Program-made: the position numbers and the translations under genes
The notes under the pieces: generated by a model
Databases searched by the model: none
The model's input: the letters and a program-made list of their open reading frames with translations, nothing else
Told to the model about the DNA's origin: nothing
Shown: in pieces, positions 52,839-61,432 of the stretch
How positions within the stretch are numbered: position 1 is the first letter of the stretch
Layout of the letters: each line of letters begins with the position of its first letter
DNA from: Streptomyces macrolidinus
GTDB lineage: Bacteria > Actinomycetota > Actinomycetes > Streptomycetales > Streptomycetaceae
DNA: 64,000 nt
NCBI RefSeq assembly: GCF_023887685.1
Contig: NZ_JAMWMR010000017.1
Location: 62,001 to 126,000 of the forward strand
Reading direction: 5' to 3'

Positions 52839-53879
52839 TCAGCCGAGGGGTGAAGGTGCGGGTGCGGGAGGTCCGCCGAGGGTGGCGACCAGGACCGCCT
52901 TGATCGTGTGCATCCGGTTCTCCGCCTCGTCGAAGACCACGGAGTGCTCGGACTCGAACACCTCGTCGGTGACCTCCAGTTCGGTCAGCCCGTGCCGCTC
53001 CAGGATCTCGCGGCCGACGTCGGTGCCGAGGTCGTGGAAGGCCGGGAGGCAGTGCAGGAACTTCACGTCGTCGTTGCCGGTGGCGCGCAGCACGTCCATG
53101 GTCACGGCGTACGGGCCGAGCAGCGCTATGCGCTCGTCCCAGACCTGCTTGGGCTCGCCCATCGACACCCATACGTCGGTGGCGACGAAGTCGGCGCCGC
53201 GCACGCCTTCCTTGACGTCCTCGGTGAGGGTGATCCGGGCGCCGGAGGTCTGGGCGAGATGCTGGGCCACCTCGATGATGGTGTCGTCCGGCCACAGCAG
53301 CCGGGGGCCGACGATGCGGACGTCCATGCCGAGCAGGGCGCCGGTGACGAGGTAGGAGTTGCCCATGTTGTACCGGGCGTCACCCAGGTAGGCGAAGGCC
53401 GTCTCGGTCAGCGGCTTGTCGCAGTGCTCGGTCATGGTGAGCACGTCGGCGAGCATCTGTGTGGGGTGCCACTCGTCGGTGAGGCCGTTGTAGACGGGGA
53501 CCCCGGCGTGGGTGGCCAGCTCCTCGACGACGCCCTGTCCGTGCCCGCGGTACTCGATCGCGTCGAACATCCGGCCGAGCACCCGGGCGGTGTCCTTGAC
53601 GGACTCCTTGTGCCCGATCTGCGAGCCGACGGGGTCGAGATACGTCGTGTGCGCCCCCTGGTCGGCCGCCGCGACCTCGAACGCGCAGCGCGTGCGCGTC
53701 GAGGTCTTCTCGAAGACGAGCGCGATGTTCTTGCCCTGGAGGTACTGCTGCTCGGTCCCGGCCCTCTTGGCCGCCTTCAGCTCGGCGGCCAGCTCGATCA
53801 GCGCGCGGAACTCCTCGGCGGTGAAGTCCAGCTCCTTGAGGAAGTGGCGGCCCGCGAGGGCGGTCGGGACGGTCGCCAT
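52839..53879 (-). CDS. arcB: ornithine carbamoyltransferase (catabolic type likely)
   Basis: 346 residues. The carbamoyl-phosphate motif FEKTSTRTRCAFEVAA, VYNGLTDEWHPTQMLADVLTM, DVWVSMGE and the ornithine-binding HCLPAFHD are all present. The enzyme interconverts ornithine plus carbamoyl phosphate and citrulline. Its position after arginine deiminase points to the catabolic direction (citrulline phosphorolysis), although anabolic ArgF has the same motifs. ATG 53879 has GGAG upstream; an in-frame start at 53906 is less likely. The 94-bp gap to arcA is A/T-rich and may hold a second promoter. Confidence 0.92.
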   Translation of the reverse strand: MATVPTALAGRHFLKELDFTAEEFRALIELAAELKAAKRAGTEQQYLQGKNIALVFEKTSTRTRCAFEVAAADQGAHTTYLDPVGSQIGHKESVKDTARVLGRMFDAIEYRGHGQGVVEELATHAGVPVYNGLTDEWHPTQMLADVLTMTEHCDKPLTETAFAYLGDARYNMGNSYLVTGALLGMDVRIVGPRLLWPDDTIIEVAQHLAQTSGARITLTEDVKEGVRGADFVATDVWVSMGEPKQVWDERIALLGPYAVTMDVLRATGNDDVKFLHCLPAFHDLGTDVGREILERHGLTELEVTDEVFESEHSVVFDEAENRMHTIKAVLVATLGGPPAPAPSPLG

Positions 53880-53973
53880 GGGGCGCTCCAGAGGTACGAA
53901 AGGCAAGACGAACAGGGGAACGAATGTAAGTGTATACGAGACCTCACATTTCTATACGGAGCCACCGTACGCG
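53880..53973 (-). promoter_or_regulatory. A/T-rich arcA-arcB intercistronic region, possible second promoter
   Basis: Contains TATACA- and TATAGA-like hexamers and the repeats GTATAC and TATAC, unusual in this genome. No convincing -35 element or arginine box could be assigned. Confidence 0.35.
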
Positions 53974-55203
53974 CTATCCGACAACAGCATCTCTCTGCAC
54001 CGGACAGCTCATGCACCGGGGCCCGCCCCTCCCCCGGCCCAGCTCGCTCCCCGGGATCTCGATCACCTCGATCCCCTGCTTGCGCAGATGCGTGTTGGTG
54101 GTGGCGTTGCGCTCGTAGGCGATGACCACACCCGGCTCGACCGCGAGGACGTTGCAGCCGTCGTCCCACTGCTCCCGCTCCGCCGCGTGCACGTCCTGGG
54201 AGGCGGTCAGCACCCGTACCTCGCTCAGGCCGAGCGCGGCGGCGATCGCGCGGTGCATGTGCTCGGGCGGATGGTCGGTGACCTTCAGCTCCTTGTCGTC
54301 GCCCCCCGGCTCGATGGTGTACGAGCGGAGCATGCCGAGCCCCGCGTACTGGGTGAAGGTGTCGCCGTCGACCATGGTCATCACGGTGTCGAGATGCATG
54401 AAGGCGCGGCGCTTCGGCATGTCGAGCGCGACGATGGTCCGGGCCGACCCGGCGGCGAAGAGCTTGTGCGCGAGCATCTCGACGGCCTGGGGCGTGGTGC
54501 GCTCGCTCATGCCGATGAGCACCGCACCGTTGCCGATGACCAGGACGTCACCGCCCTCGATGGTGGACGGGTAGTCGGCCTGCCCCTCGGACCAGACATG
54601 GAAGGTCTCGTCCCGGAACAGCGGGTGGTGCCGGTAGATCGCCTCGAAGTGGACGGTCTCGCGCTGCCGCGCGGGCAGGCGCATGGCGTTGATGGAGACG
54701 CCGTCGTAGATCCAGGCGGAGGTGTCCCGGGTGAACAGGTGGTTGGGCAGGGGCCCGAGCAGGAAGTCGTCGAGGTCCATCACATGGAAGCGCACCGAGG
54801 ACGGCTCCGGGTGGGCGTCCAGGAACTCCCGCTTGGTCATCCCGCCGACGAGGACCTCGGCGAGTTCGGCGGCGGGCAGGTTCTCGAAGGCGGCGCGCAG
54901 ATGGTCGGTGGCGAGCGGACCGTACTCCTTCTCGTCGAAGACGCGGCCCAGGACCAGGGATCTGGCCGCCGGGACCGCCAGCGCTTCGGTGAGCAGATCG
55001 CCGAAGAGATGGACGGCGACGCCGCGGTCGCGCAGGACGTCGGCGAACCCGTCGTGCTCCGCGCGCGCCCGGCGCACCCACAGCACGTCGTCGAAGAGGA
55101 GCGCGTCCTTGTTGCTGGGCGTGAGCCTTTTGAGCTCGAGATCCGGCCGGTGCAGGATGACACGGCGCAGGCGCCCGGCCTCGGAGTCGACATGGAATCC
55201 CAT
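53974..55203 (-). CDS. arcA: arginine deiminase
   Basis: 409 residues, the usual length. It hydrolyses arginine to citrulline and ammonia. Active-site segments: NHLFTRDTSAWIYDG, the Arg/Glu region EGGDVLVIGNGAVLIGMSERT, FMHLDTVMTMVDGDTF (His and Asp) and the nucleophilic Cys in RCMSCPVQRD near the C-terminus. ATG 55203 follows an AGGATGAAGG stretch. Together with arcB it makes the first two steps of the arginine deiminase pathway. A carbamate kinase (arcC) is not seen in this window. Confidence 0.94.
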   Translation of the reverse strand: MGFHVDSEAGRLRRVILHRPDLELKRLTPSNKDALLFDDVLWVRRARAEHDGFADVLRDRGVAVHLFGDLLTEALAVPAARSLVLGRVFDEKEYGPLATDHLRAAFENLPAAELAEVLVGGMTKREFLDAHPEPSSVRFHVMDLDDFLLGPLPNHLFTRDTSAWIYDGVSINAMRLPARQRETVHFEAIYRHHPLFRDETFHVWSEGQADYPSTIEGGDVLVIGNGAVLIGMSERTTPQAVEMLAHKLFAAGSARTIVALDMPKRRAFMHLDTVMTMVDGDTFTQYAGLGMLRSYTIEPGGDDKELKVTDHPPEHMHRAIAAALGLSEVRVLTASQDVHAAEREQWDDGCNVLAVEPGVVIAYERNATTNTHLRKQGIEVIEIPGSELGRGRGGPRCMSCPVQRDAVVG

Positions 55204-55292
55204 GCCTTCATCCTGACCGGCCGGGCGCGCGTTCATCCGTCGTACGGCACGAACGGGGAGCGATTGTGGTGCGCGGCACTCCGACCGCGCAC

Positions 55293-55354
55293 CACTTCGA
55301 GAGCGCTGGTGACACTTCGAGGGCGCTGGGCGGCACTTCGAGAGCGCTGGGTGG
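55293..55354. repeat. three tandem ~20-bp repeats between arcA and pnkp
   Basis: Units beginning CACTTCGAGAGCGCTGG, CACTTCGAGGGCGCTGG and CACTTCGAGAGCGCTGG at 55293, 55313 and 55334. A 7-bp hairpin CCCCCGT-CACAG-ACGGGGG (55358-55376) overlaps the pnkp stop just to the right and could terminate that operon. Confidence 0.75.
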
Positions 55355-55363
55355 CCGCCCCCG

Positions 55364-57901
55364 TCACAGACGGGGGTCGACCGGCTCCGACTCCAGTGCC
55401 AGTACCGCGAACACCGCCTCGTGCACCCGCCACAGCGGCTCGCCCGCCGCCAGCCGGTCCAGGGCCTCCAGGCCCAGCGCGTACTCACGGGTGGCCAGCG
55501 ACCGCTTGTGTCCGAGGAACCGGTTCCGCAGTCGGGCCAGGTTCTCGGGGCGGGTGTACTCAGGACCGTAGATGATCCTGAGGTACTCGCGGCCACGGCA
55601 CTTGATGCCCGGCTGCACCAGGTGGCCCGAGCCGCTCCGCACGATCGCCTCGACCGGCTTGACGACCATGCCCTCGCCGCCGCGGCCCGTCATCTCCAGC
55701 CACCAGTCGACACCGGCGCGCACCGACTCCGGGTCCCCGGTGTCCACGAACAGTCGGCGGGTCGTCCGCAGCAGCCCGCTGCCGTCGTGCCCGACCATCC
55801 GGTCGATCAGCGCCAACTGCTCGTCGTGGGGCAGCCCGGCCAGGCTGCGGCCCTGCACCGCGAGGAGCTGGAAGGGCGCGAGACGCACGCCCTCCAGGCC
55901 GTCGGTCGGCCAGCAGTAGCGGCGGTAGGCCTCGGTGAACGCCGTCGCGGCCGACGCCCTCTCGCGCTGTCCGGCCAGCAGGTCCGCCACGTCGACGCCG
56001 CGCGCCGCCGCTCCCTCGATCGCGGCCAGCGCGCCCGGGAACACCGCCCCGGAGGCCGCGCCGACCGCCGCGTACTGCGTGCGCAGCAGGCCGGTCGCCT
56101 TCAGCGACCACGGCATCAGCTCCGCGTCCAGCAGCAGCCAGTCCGTCTCCAGCTCCCGCCACAGGTCCGCCGCCGAGACGGCCTCCCGCAGCCGGTCCAG
56201 GATGCCCTCCGTCATCGCCCCGTCGTCGAGGAACGGCCGTCCGGTGCGGGTGTACAGCGCGCCGGTCGGGCCGTCCACACCGAAGCGACGGCTCGCGGTC
56301 TCCGCGTCCTTGCACACGAGGGCCACCGCGCGCGACCCCATGTGCTTCTCCTCGCACACGACCCGGGCGATCCCGTCCTCCCGGTACTGCGCGAACGCCT
56401 CGGCCGGGTGCTCCAGATAGCCCTCGATGTGCGAGGTCGCGGTCGGCGCCATCGTCGGCGGCAGGTACGGCAGCAGGCGCGGGTCCACCGCGAAACGGCT
56501 CATGACCTCCAGCGCAGCCGCCGCGTTCTCCTCGCGGACGGTGATCCGGCCCGCGTACCGGGTCTCGACCACTCGGCGGCCCTGTACGTCCGTCAACTGC
56601 AGCGGGCGGCCGTCGAGGCCGCCGGGCGCCTCGGTGGCCAGCGGCCGGGTCGGCTCGTACCAGACCTGCTCGGCCGGTACGTCGACCAGCTCCCGCTCCG
56701 GCCAGCGCAGCGCGGTCAGCCGGCCGCCGAAGACGGCGCCCGTGTCCAGGCAGATGGTGTTGTTCAGCCAGGTGGCCTGCGGGACGGGGGTGTGGCCGTA
56801 CACCACTGCCGCGCTGCCGCGGTAGTCCTCCGCCCAGGGGTAGCGCACGGGCAGGCCGAACTCGTCCGTCTCCCCGGTGGTGTCGCCGTACAGCGCGTGC
56901 GAGCGGACGCGGCCGGAGGTGCGGCCGTGGTACTTCTCGGGCAGACCGGCGTGGCAGACGACCAGTCGGCCGCCGTCGAGGACGTAGTGACTGACCAGGC
57001 CGTCGATGAACTCCCGTACCTGCTGCCGGAACTCCTCGCTCTCGCCCTCCATCTGCTCGATCGTCTCGGCGAGTCCGTGCGTGTGCTGGACCTTGCGGCC
57101 CTTGAGGTGACGCCCGTACTTGTTCTCGTGGTTGCCGGGCACGCACAGCGCGTTGCCCGACGCCACCATCGCCATGACGCGGCGCAGCACGCCCGGACTG
57201 TCCGGGCCGCGGTCCACGAGGTCGCCGACGAAGACGGCCGTACGGCCTTCCGGGTGCGCCCCGTCGACGTAGCCCAACTTGCCTAGCAGCGCCTCCAGTT
57301 CGGCGGAGCAGCCGTGGATGTCGCCGATGATGTCGAAGGGGCCGGTGAGGTGGGTCAGGTCGTTGAACCGCTTCTCGGTCACGACCGTCGCGTGCTCGAT
57401 CTCCTCCACGCCCCGCAGGACGTGCACCTTGCGGAAGCCCTCCCGCTCCAAGTGCCGCAAGGAACGGCGCAGTTCGCGTACGTGGCGCCGGACGACCCGG
57501 CGCGGCATGGTGGCCCGGTCGGTGCGGGCCGCGTTGCGCTCGGCGCACACCTCCTCGGGTACGTCGAGCACGATCGCGATGGGCAACACGTCGTGCCGCT
57601 TGGCCAGTTCGATGAGCTGACGGCGGCTCTCCTGCTGCACGCTGGTCGCGTCGACGACCGTGCGCCGACCGGCCGCGAGGCGCTTGCCCGCGATGTAGTG
57701 GAGCACGTCGAAGGCGTCGCGGCTGGCGCTCTGGTCGTTCTCGTCGTCGGCCACCAGGCCGCGGCAGAAGTCCGAGGAGAGGACCTCGGTCGGCTGGAAG
57801 TGCCGGTGGGCGAAGGTCGACTTGCCCGATCCGGTCGCGCCGATCAGGACCACGAGGGAGAGGTCGGTGACGGGCAGGGTGCGCCCCTGGTTCTCGGTCA
57901 T
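55364..57901 (-). CDS. pnkp: polynucleotide kinase-phosphatase-ligase (bacterial Pnkp, RNA repair)
   Basis: 845 residues in three modules. The 5' kinase has Walker A LIGATGSGKSTF at 19-30. The 2',3'-phosphatase is a metallophosphoesterase with GDIHGC near 192, GDLVDRGPDS, GNHENKYGRH and VVCHAGLPEKY. The C-terminal adenylyltransferase/ligase carries EEKHMGSRAVALV near 515, with the Lys that is adenylylated, and LLLDAELMPWSLKA. Bacterial Pnkp heals and, once activated by Hen1, seals broken tRNA and other RNAs, for example after ribotoxin attack. Its ATG overlaps the hen1 stop by 4 bp (57898-57901). Length matches the family (about 850). Confidence 0.95.
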   Translation of the reverse strand: MTENQGRTLPVTDLSLVVLIGATGSGKSTFAHRHFQPTEVLSSDFCRGLVADDENDQSASRDAFDVLHYIAGKRLAAGRRTVVDATSVQQESRRQLIELAKRHDVLPIAIVLDVPEEVCAERNAARTDRATMPRRVVRRHVRELRRSLRHLEREGFRKVHVLRGVEEIEHATVVTEKRFNDLTHLTGPFDIIGDIHGCSAELEALLGKLGYVDGAHPEGRTAVFVGDLVDRGPDSPGVLRRVMAMVASGNALCVPGNHENKYGRHLKGRKVQHTHGLAETIEQMEGESEEFRQQVREFIDGLVSHYVLDGGRLVVCHAGLPEKYHGRTSGRVRSHALYGDTTGETDEFGLPVRYPWAEDYRGSAAVVYGHTPVPQATWLNNTICLDTGAVFGGRLTALRWPERELVDVPAEQVWYEPTRPLATEAPGGLDGRPLQLTDVQGRRVVETRYAGRITVREENAAAALEVMSRFAVDPRLLPYLPPTMAPTATSHIEGYLEHPAEAFAQYREDGIARVVCEEKHMGSRAVALVCKDAETASRRFGVDGPTGALYTRTGRPFLDDGAMTEGILDRLREAVSAADLWRELETDWLLLDAELMPWSLKATGLLRTQYAAVGAASGAVFPGALAAIEGAAARGVDVADLLAGQRERASAATAFTEAYRRYCWPTDGLEGVRLAPFQLLAVQGRSLAGLPHDEQLALIDRMVGHDGSGLLRTTRRLFVDTGDPESVRAGVDWWLEMTGRGGEGMVVKPVEAIVRSGSGHLVQPGIKCRGREYLRIIYGPEYTRPENLARLRNRFLGHKRSLATREYALGLEALDRLAAGEPLWRVHEAVFAVLALESEPVDPRL

Positions 57902-59520
57902 GCCGCCGCCTCCTTCGCGGTGTGCGGGGTCGTGGTCGTGGTCGTACGCAGGTGGAACACGGCCATCTGGGTGGGCGGGCCCACCTCGGGGTCGTCGGGG
58001 CCCACCGGGGTGAACTCGACGCTGTAGCCGTGCTGTTCGCCCACCTGACGGGCCCAGGTGCGGAACTCCTCCCGGGTCCATTCGAAGCGGTGGTCGCTGT
58101 GGCGGACATGCCCGGCCGGGAGGGTCTCCCAGCGGACGTTGTACTCGGCATTCGGGGTCGTCACGAGCACCGTACGCGGGCGGGCCGAACCGAACACCGC
58201 GTACTCCAGGGCGGGCAGCCGGGGCAGGTCCAGGTGCTCGACGACCTCGCTCAGGACAGCGGCGTCGTACCCCTTGAGCCGGTTGTCGGTGTAGGTGAGC
58301 GAGCCCTGGAACAGGGTGATACGCGAGGACTGCCGCTCCCCCATGCGGTCCAGCTTCAGCCGCCGCGAGGCGATGGTGAGCGCCCGCATCGACACATCGA
58401 CGCCGACGATCTGTGTGAACGCCGGGTCCTTGAGCAGGGTCTGCACCAACTGGCCCTCGCCGCACCCGAGGTCGAGCACGCGCGCACAGTCGGAGGCCCG
58501 CAACGCCGCGACGATGGCGTCCCGCCGCTGCACGGCGAGGGGCGCGGGCTTCTCGGGCGCCTGCGACTCTCCGTCGGTGCCGGCGCTCTCGTCGGGGCCG
58601 GCGGCCTCGGCGGTACCGGTCGCCTCGGTGGTCTCGGGGCTCTGCCCGGTACCGGTCGTCTCCCCGCTCTCCCCGTTCTCCTCGTCGCCGGGCCCGGTGT
58701 CCTCCCCGACCGCGTTGTCGATCTCCTCGACCTCGCTGTCGTCCGCCTCGGCCAGCCGCACCAGCTCCAGGCGCTCCCGCGCCTCACGGGCCAGGGACCA
58801 ACGGCGCGACAGATAGCGGTTGGTGATCAACTGCTGCTCGGGGTGGTCGGACAGCCAGCCCTCACCGGCACGCAGCAGCTTGTCGACCTCGTCCGCCGCG
58901 ACCCAGTAGTGCTTGGCGCCGTCGAGCACCGGCAGCAGGACATAGAGGTGACGCAGCGCCTCGGCCAGCGTCAGCTCCGAGGACTCCAGTACGAGCCCCA
59001 CGTAACGGGATTCGCCCCACTCCGGGAACTGCGTGTCCAGCATCACCGGCACGGCGTCGACCGTCCAGCCGAGCGGCTCGAACAGACGGCGTATGAGCCC
59101 GGTGCCGCCGCGCGCGGGCAGCGAGGGGATCTCGATGCGCAACGGCAGTGCCTGGCCCGCGCGTTCGGGCCGTGCCGCACAGACTCCCTTGATCGCGCTG
59201 GAGAACACGCTGCTAAGCGCCACCGCGAGCAGGGAAGAGGCCGCGTACGGGCGGTCGTTGACGTACTGCGCGAGCGCCATGTGTGGTGTGCCGCCGCGCC
59301 CCTTGCCCTTGTTCCTGTTCTTGCGCACCAGCGCCACCGCGTCGACCTCCAGGAGCAGCGCGGCCGTGCAGCGCTGGTCGTCCGCCTCGGGATAGAAGAC
59401 GTGCGCGGTGCCATGGGAGGTGTTGAACGCCTGCGCTCGATCCGGGTGCTTGTGCAGCAGGAAGCCGAGATCGGTGGCCGGGCGCTCGGGAGTACCGGTG
59501 GTGGTGATCGTCAGGAACAT
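57898..59520 (-). CDS. hen1: 3' terminal RNA ribose 2'-O-methyltransferase Hen1
   Basis: 540 residues. The N-terminal half (about 1-260) is the Pnkp-activating domain (MFLTITTTGTPERPATDLGFLLHKHPDRAQAF). An acidic low-complexity linker (about 262-325, rich in Glu, Gly and Thr) follows. The methyltransferase has SAM motif VLDLGCGEGQLVQTLL near 345 and the metal-binding signature LSEVVEHLDLPRLPALE near 427 with Glu/His ligands, and a later His in GHVRHSDHRFEWTREEF. It methylates the 2'-OH at the repaired junction, protecting it against renewed cleavage. First gene of hen1-pnkp. Confidence 0.94.
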   Translation of the reverse strand: MFLTITTTGTPERPATDLGFLLHKHPDRAQAFNTSHGTAHVFYPEADDQRCTAALLLEVDAVALVRKNRNKGKGRGGTPHMALAQYVNDRPYAASSLLAVALSSVFSSAIKGVCAARPERAGQALPLRIEIPSLPARGGTGLIRRLFEPLGWTVDAVPVMLDTQFPEWGESRYVGLVLESSELTLAEALRHLYVLLPVLDGAKHYWVAADEVDKLLRAGEGWLSDHPEQQLITNRYLSRRWSLAREARERLELVRLAEADDSEVEEIDNAVGEDTGPGDEENGESGETTGTGQSPETTEATGTAEAAGPDESAGTDGESQAPEKPAPLAVQRRDAIVAALRASDCARVLDLGCGEGQLVQTLLKDPAFTQIVGVDVSMRALTIASRRLKLDRMGERQSSRITLFQGSLTYTDNRLKGYDAAVLSEVVEHLDLPRLPALEYAVFGSARPRTVLVTTPNAEYNVRWETLPAGHVRHSDHRFEWTREEFRTWARQVGEQHGYSVEFTPVGPDDPEVGPPTQMAVFHLRTTTTTTPHTAKEAAA

Positions 59521-59572
59521 GGGCTACCCCTCCGACGGGGTGGTGGACGGTGGTTGATGGCCTGCGCGCGAA

Positions 59573-59601
59573 AGCCCCCAGGGAGAGTGATCCTGGGGGC
59601 T
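59573..59601 (-). terminator. terminator between the LLM oxidoreductase and hen1
   Basis: AGCCCCCAGG (59573-59582) and its complement (59592-59601) around a 9-nt loop, 79 bp past the oxidoreductase stop on the minus strand. Confidence 0.75.
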
Positions 59602-59679
59602 CGGCAGGACGACGGTCTCACCTTGGCACAAGCCGACCGACCGCCGCCTTCGTTTTACCGCCGCGCGCAGCCGCTGACC

Positions 59680-60600
59680 TCAGAACTGCGACTGCACCTG
59701 CGAGGAGATCAGCTCCAGGTGGTCCAGGTCGTCGAGGTCGAGGATCTGGAAGTAGACGCGCTGGCAACCGGCTTCCGCATACCGGCCGATCTTGTCGACC
59801 ACCTCGGCCGGGGAGCCCGCCAGGCCGTTGGCCTTCAACTCGTCCACCTCGCGGCCGATCACGGCGGCGCGGCGCGCCACCTCCTGGTCGTCTCGGCCGA
59901 CGCAGGCCACCAGCGCGTTCGAGTACGTCAGCGCGTCCGCGGAACGTCCGGCCTCCTGCGCGGCGGCACGGACCCGGCCGAACTGGCGCTCGCTGTCCTC
60001 GATCGAGGCGAACGGCATGTTGAACTCGCTGGCGTACTGCGCGGCCAGCCGCGGCGTGCGGGTCGCGCCGAAGCCGCCGATGAGCACCGGGACCCTGGAC
60101 TGGGCGGGCTTGGGCAACGCGGGCGAGTCGGTGAGGTCGTAGTGCTTGCCGTGGAAGCTGAAGGTCTTGCCGACCTCCGTCGCCCACAGCCCCGTGACGA
60201 TCGCGAGCTGCTCCTCCAGGCGCGGGAACTTCTCCTTCGGGAACGGGATGCCGTACGCCGTGTGCTCTTCCTCGAACCAGCCCGCGCCCAGGCCCAGTTC
60301 GATGCGGCCACCGGACATCTGGTCGACCTGCGCCACCTGGATGGCGAGGACACCGGGCAGCCGGAAGGTGGCGGCGGTCATCAGCGTGCCGAGGCGGATG
60401 CGCTTGGTCTCACGGGCGAGACCGGCGAGGGTGATCCAGGCGTCGGTGGGGCCGGGGAGGCCGTCCACGTCACCCATCTTCAGATAATGATCGGACCGGA
60501 AGAAGGCATTGAACCCGAGGTCCTCGGTGGCCTTGGCGACAGTGAGGAGAGTGTCGTAGGTCGCCCCCTGCTGGGGCTCGGTGAAGATACGGAAATCCAT
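59680..60600 (-). CDS. LLM-class F420-dependent oxidoreductase
   Basis: 306 residues of the luciferase-like TIM-barrel fold: MDFRIFTEPQQGATYDTLLTVAKATEDLGFNAFFRSDHYL, RIRLGTLMTAATFRLPGVLAIQVAQVDQMSGGRIELGLGAGWFEEEH and VPVLIGGFGATRTPRLAAQYASEFNM. Actinobacterial members of this subgroup usually use coenzyme F420 rather than FMN. Substrate unknown. ATG 60600 (MDFRIF) is the family start; in-frame extensions upstream enter an 18-bp tandem repeat and are probably not translated. Confidence 0.88.
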   Translation of the reverse strand: MDFRIFTEPQQGATYDTLLTVAKATEDLGFNAFFRSDHYLKMGDVDGLPGPTDAWITLAGLARETKRIRLGTLMTAATFRLPGVLAIQVAQVDQMSGGRIELGLGAGWFEEEHTAYGIPFPKEKFPRLEEQLAIVTGLWATEVGKTFSFHGKHYDLTDSPALPKPAQSRVPVLIGGFGATRTPRLAAQYASEFNMPFASIEDSERQFGRVRAAAQEAGRSADALTYSNALVACVGRDDQEVARRAAVIGREVDELKANGLAGSPAEVVDKIGRYAEAGCQRVYFQILDLDDLDHLELISSQVQSQF

Positions 60601-60725
60601 GCTTCTATCCTGCACGTCCGGCCACTCATCAGCCGCATCGGTGCCTGTCGGGCCCCTCGGTCCCTCCGCTCGCCAAAGCAAGATCCACCGGTCGGCCGAT
60701 TCGGACAGGGCCGATTCGGAGAGCG

Positions 60726-60779
60726 CCGATCCATAGCCGCGCACCGATCCGTAGCCGCGCGCCGATCCATAGCCGCGTA
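60726..60779. repeat. three 18-bp tandem repeats upstream of the LLM gene
   Basis: CCGATCCATAGCCGCGCA and two near copies at 60744 and 60762, differing at one or two positions each, next to a pair of related CCGATTCGGA units from about 60698. The array ends 2 bp before the next gene's stop codon. Confidence 0.85.
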
Positions 60780-60780
60780 C

Positions 60781-61257
60781 TCAGCCCGCCGTCCTGTATC
60801 GCTCCCTCGTCTCTCCCTCCTTCGCCGCCAGTCTGCGCAGCATCTCCCTGACCCGGTCCCTCGACTCGTCCGCCGCGTCTATCGCCTCCATGCACTGCCA
60901 GTACGTACTCTCGTCGTCCGCCGCGCTCGCGACGGCCACCAGGGCCATGCCCAGCTCCACCAGGAGTGCGCCGAGGTCGAGCAGAGCCTTGTGGGCATCG
61001 CCCAGGTCCGTCAGTTGGGCGGCGCGCAGATCCGCCACGTCGACGCAGGGCGTGTCCAGGACGCCGCATCCCCTGCCCGCCAGCTCCGTCAACCCCAGGG
61101 CCTCACCGCGCAGTTGGGGCGGGCCCGACACCGCCAGGCGGCTGCCTATCGCCTGGGCCAGCGCATACGCCTGCCACGCCTCTGCCATGATCTTCGTTTC
61201 GTCGCCGCTCCCCGCCAGGGCATCCCTGCTCGCCGTGATGAGCCGCACCGCGTCCAT
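60781..61257 (-). CDS. conserved hypothetical alpha-helical protein (DUF6099-like)
   Basis: 158 residues, almost entirely helical: MDAVRLITASRDALAGSGDETKIMAEAWQAYALAQAIGSRLA, then LGDAHKALLDLGALLVELGMALVAVASAADDESTYWQCMEAIDAADESRDRVREML. It resembles a Streptomyces family I recall as DUF6099, with no known function. ATG 61257 has a purine-rich GGAGCGGGGG upstream; GTG 61317 is a longer alternative. The acidic C-terminal helix and regular spacing suggest a protein-protein interaction role. Confidence 0.75.
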   Translation of the reverse strand: MDAVRLITASRDALAGSGDETKIMAEAWQAYALAQAIGSRLAVSGPPQLRGEALGLTELAGRGCGVLDTPCVDVADLRAAQLTDLGDAHKALLDLGALLVELGMALVAVASAADDESTYWQCMEAIDAADESRDRVREMLRRLAAKEGETRERYRTAG

Positions 61258-61432
61258 GCGCTGCCCCCGCTCCGTCCCGACGCGCTCCCGCACGTCTTCC
61301 TGAACTCCGTCGTTCACTACCCAGAGTGAAGGCAGACGCGGCGAAAAGCCAGAGCTGGTCCGAAATCTGTGGATAACTTGGGCGAGTTCATCAACATCAC
61401 AACTCCGGAGAGTGACGACGCTCGCTTCCGGA

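Noticed and set aside
53920..53965. Arginine-repressor (ARG) box upstream of arcB
   Set aside because: The A/T-rich stretch has GTATAC and TATAC repeats, but no half-site pair fitting the ArgR consensus could be aligned.
60726..60779. Short tandem array considered as a CRISPR
   Set aside because: The units are directly adjacent with no unique spacers, and no cas genes are present.
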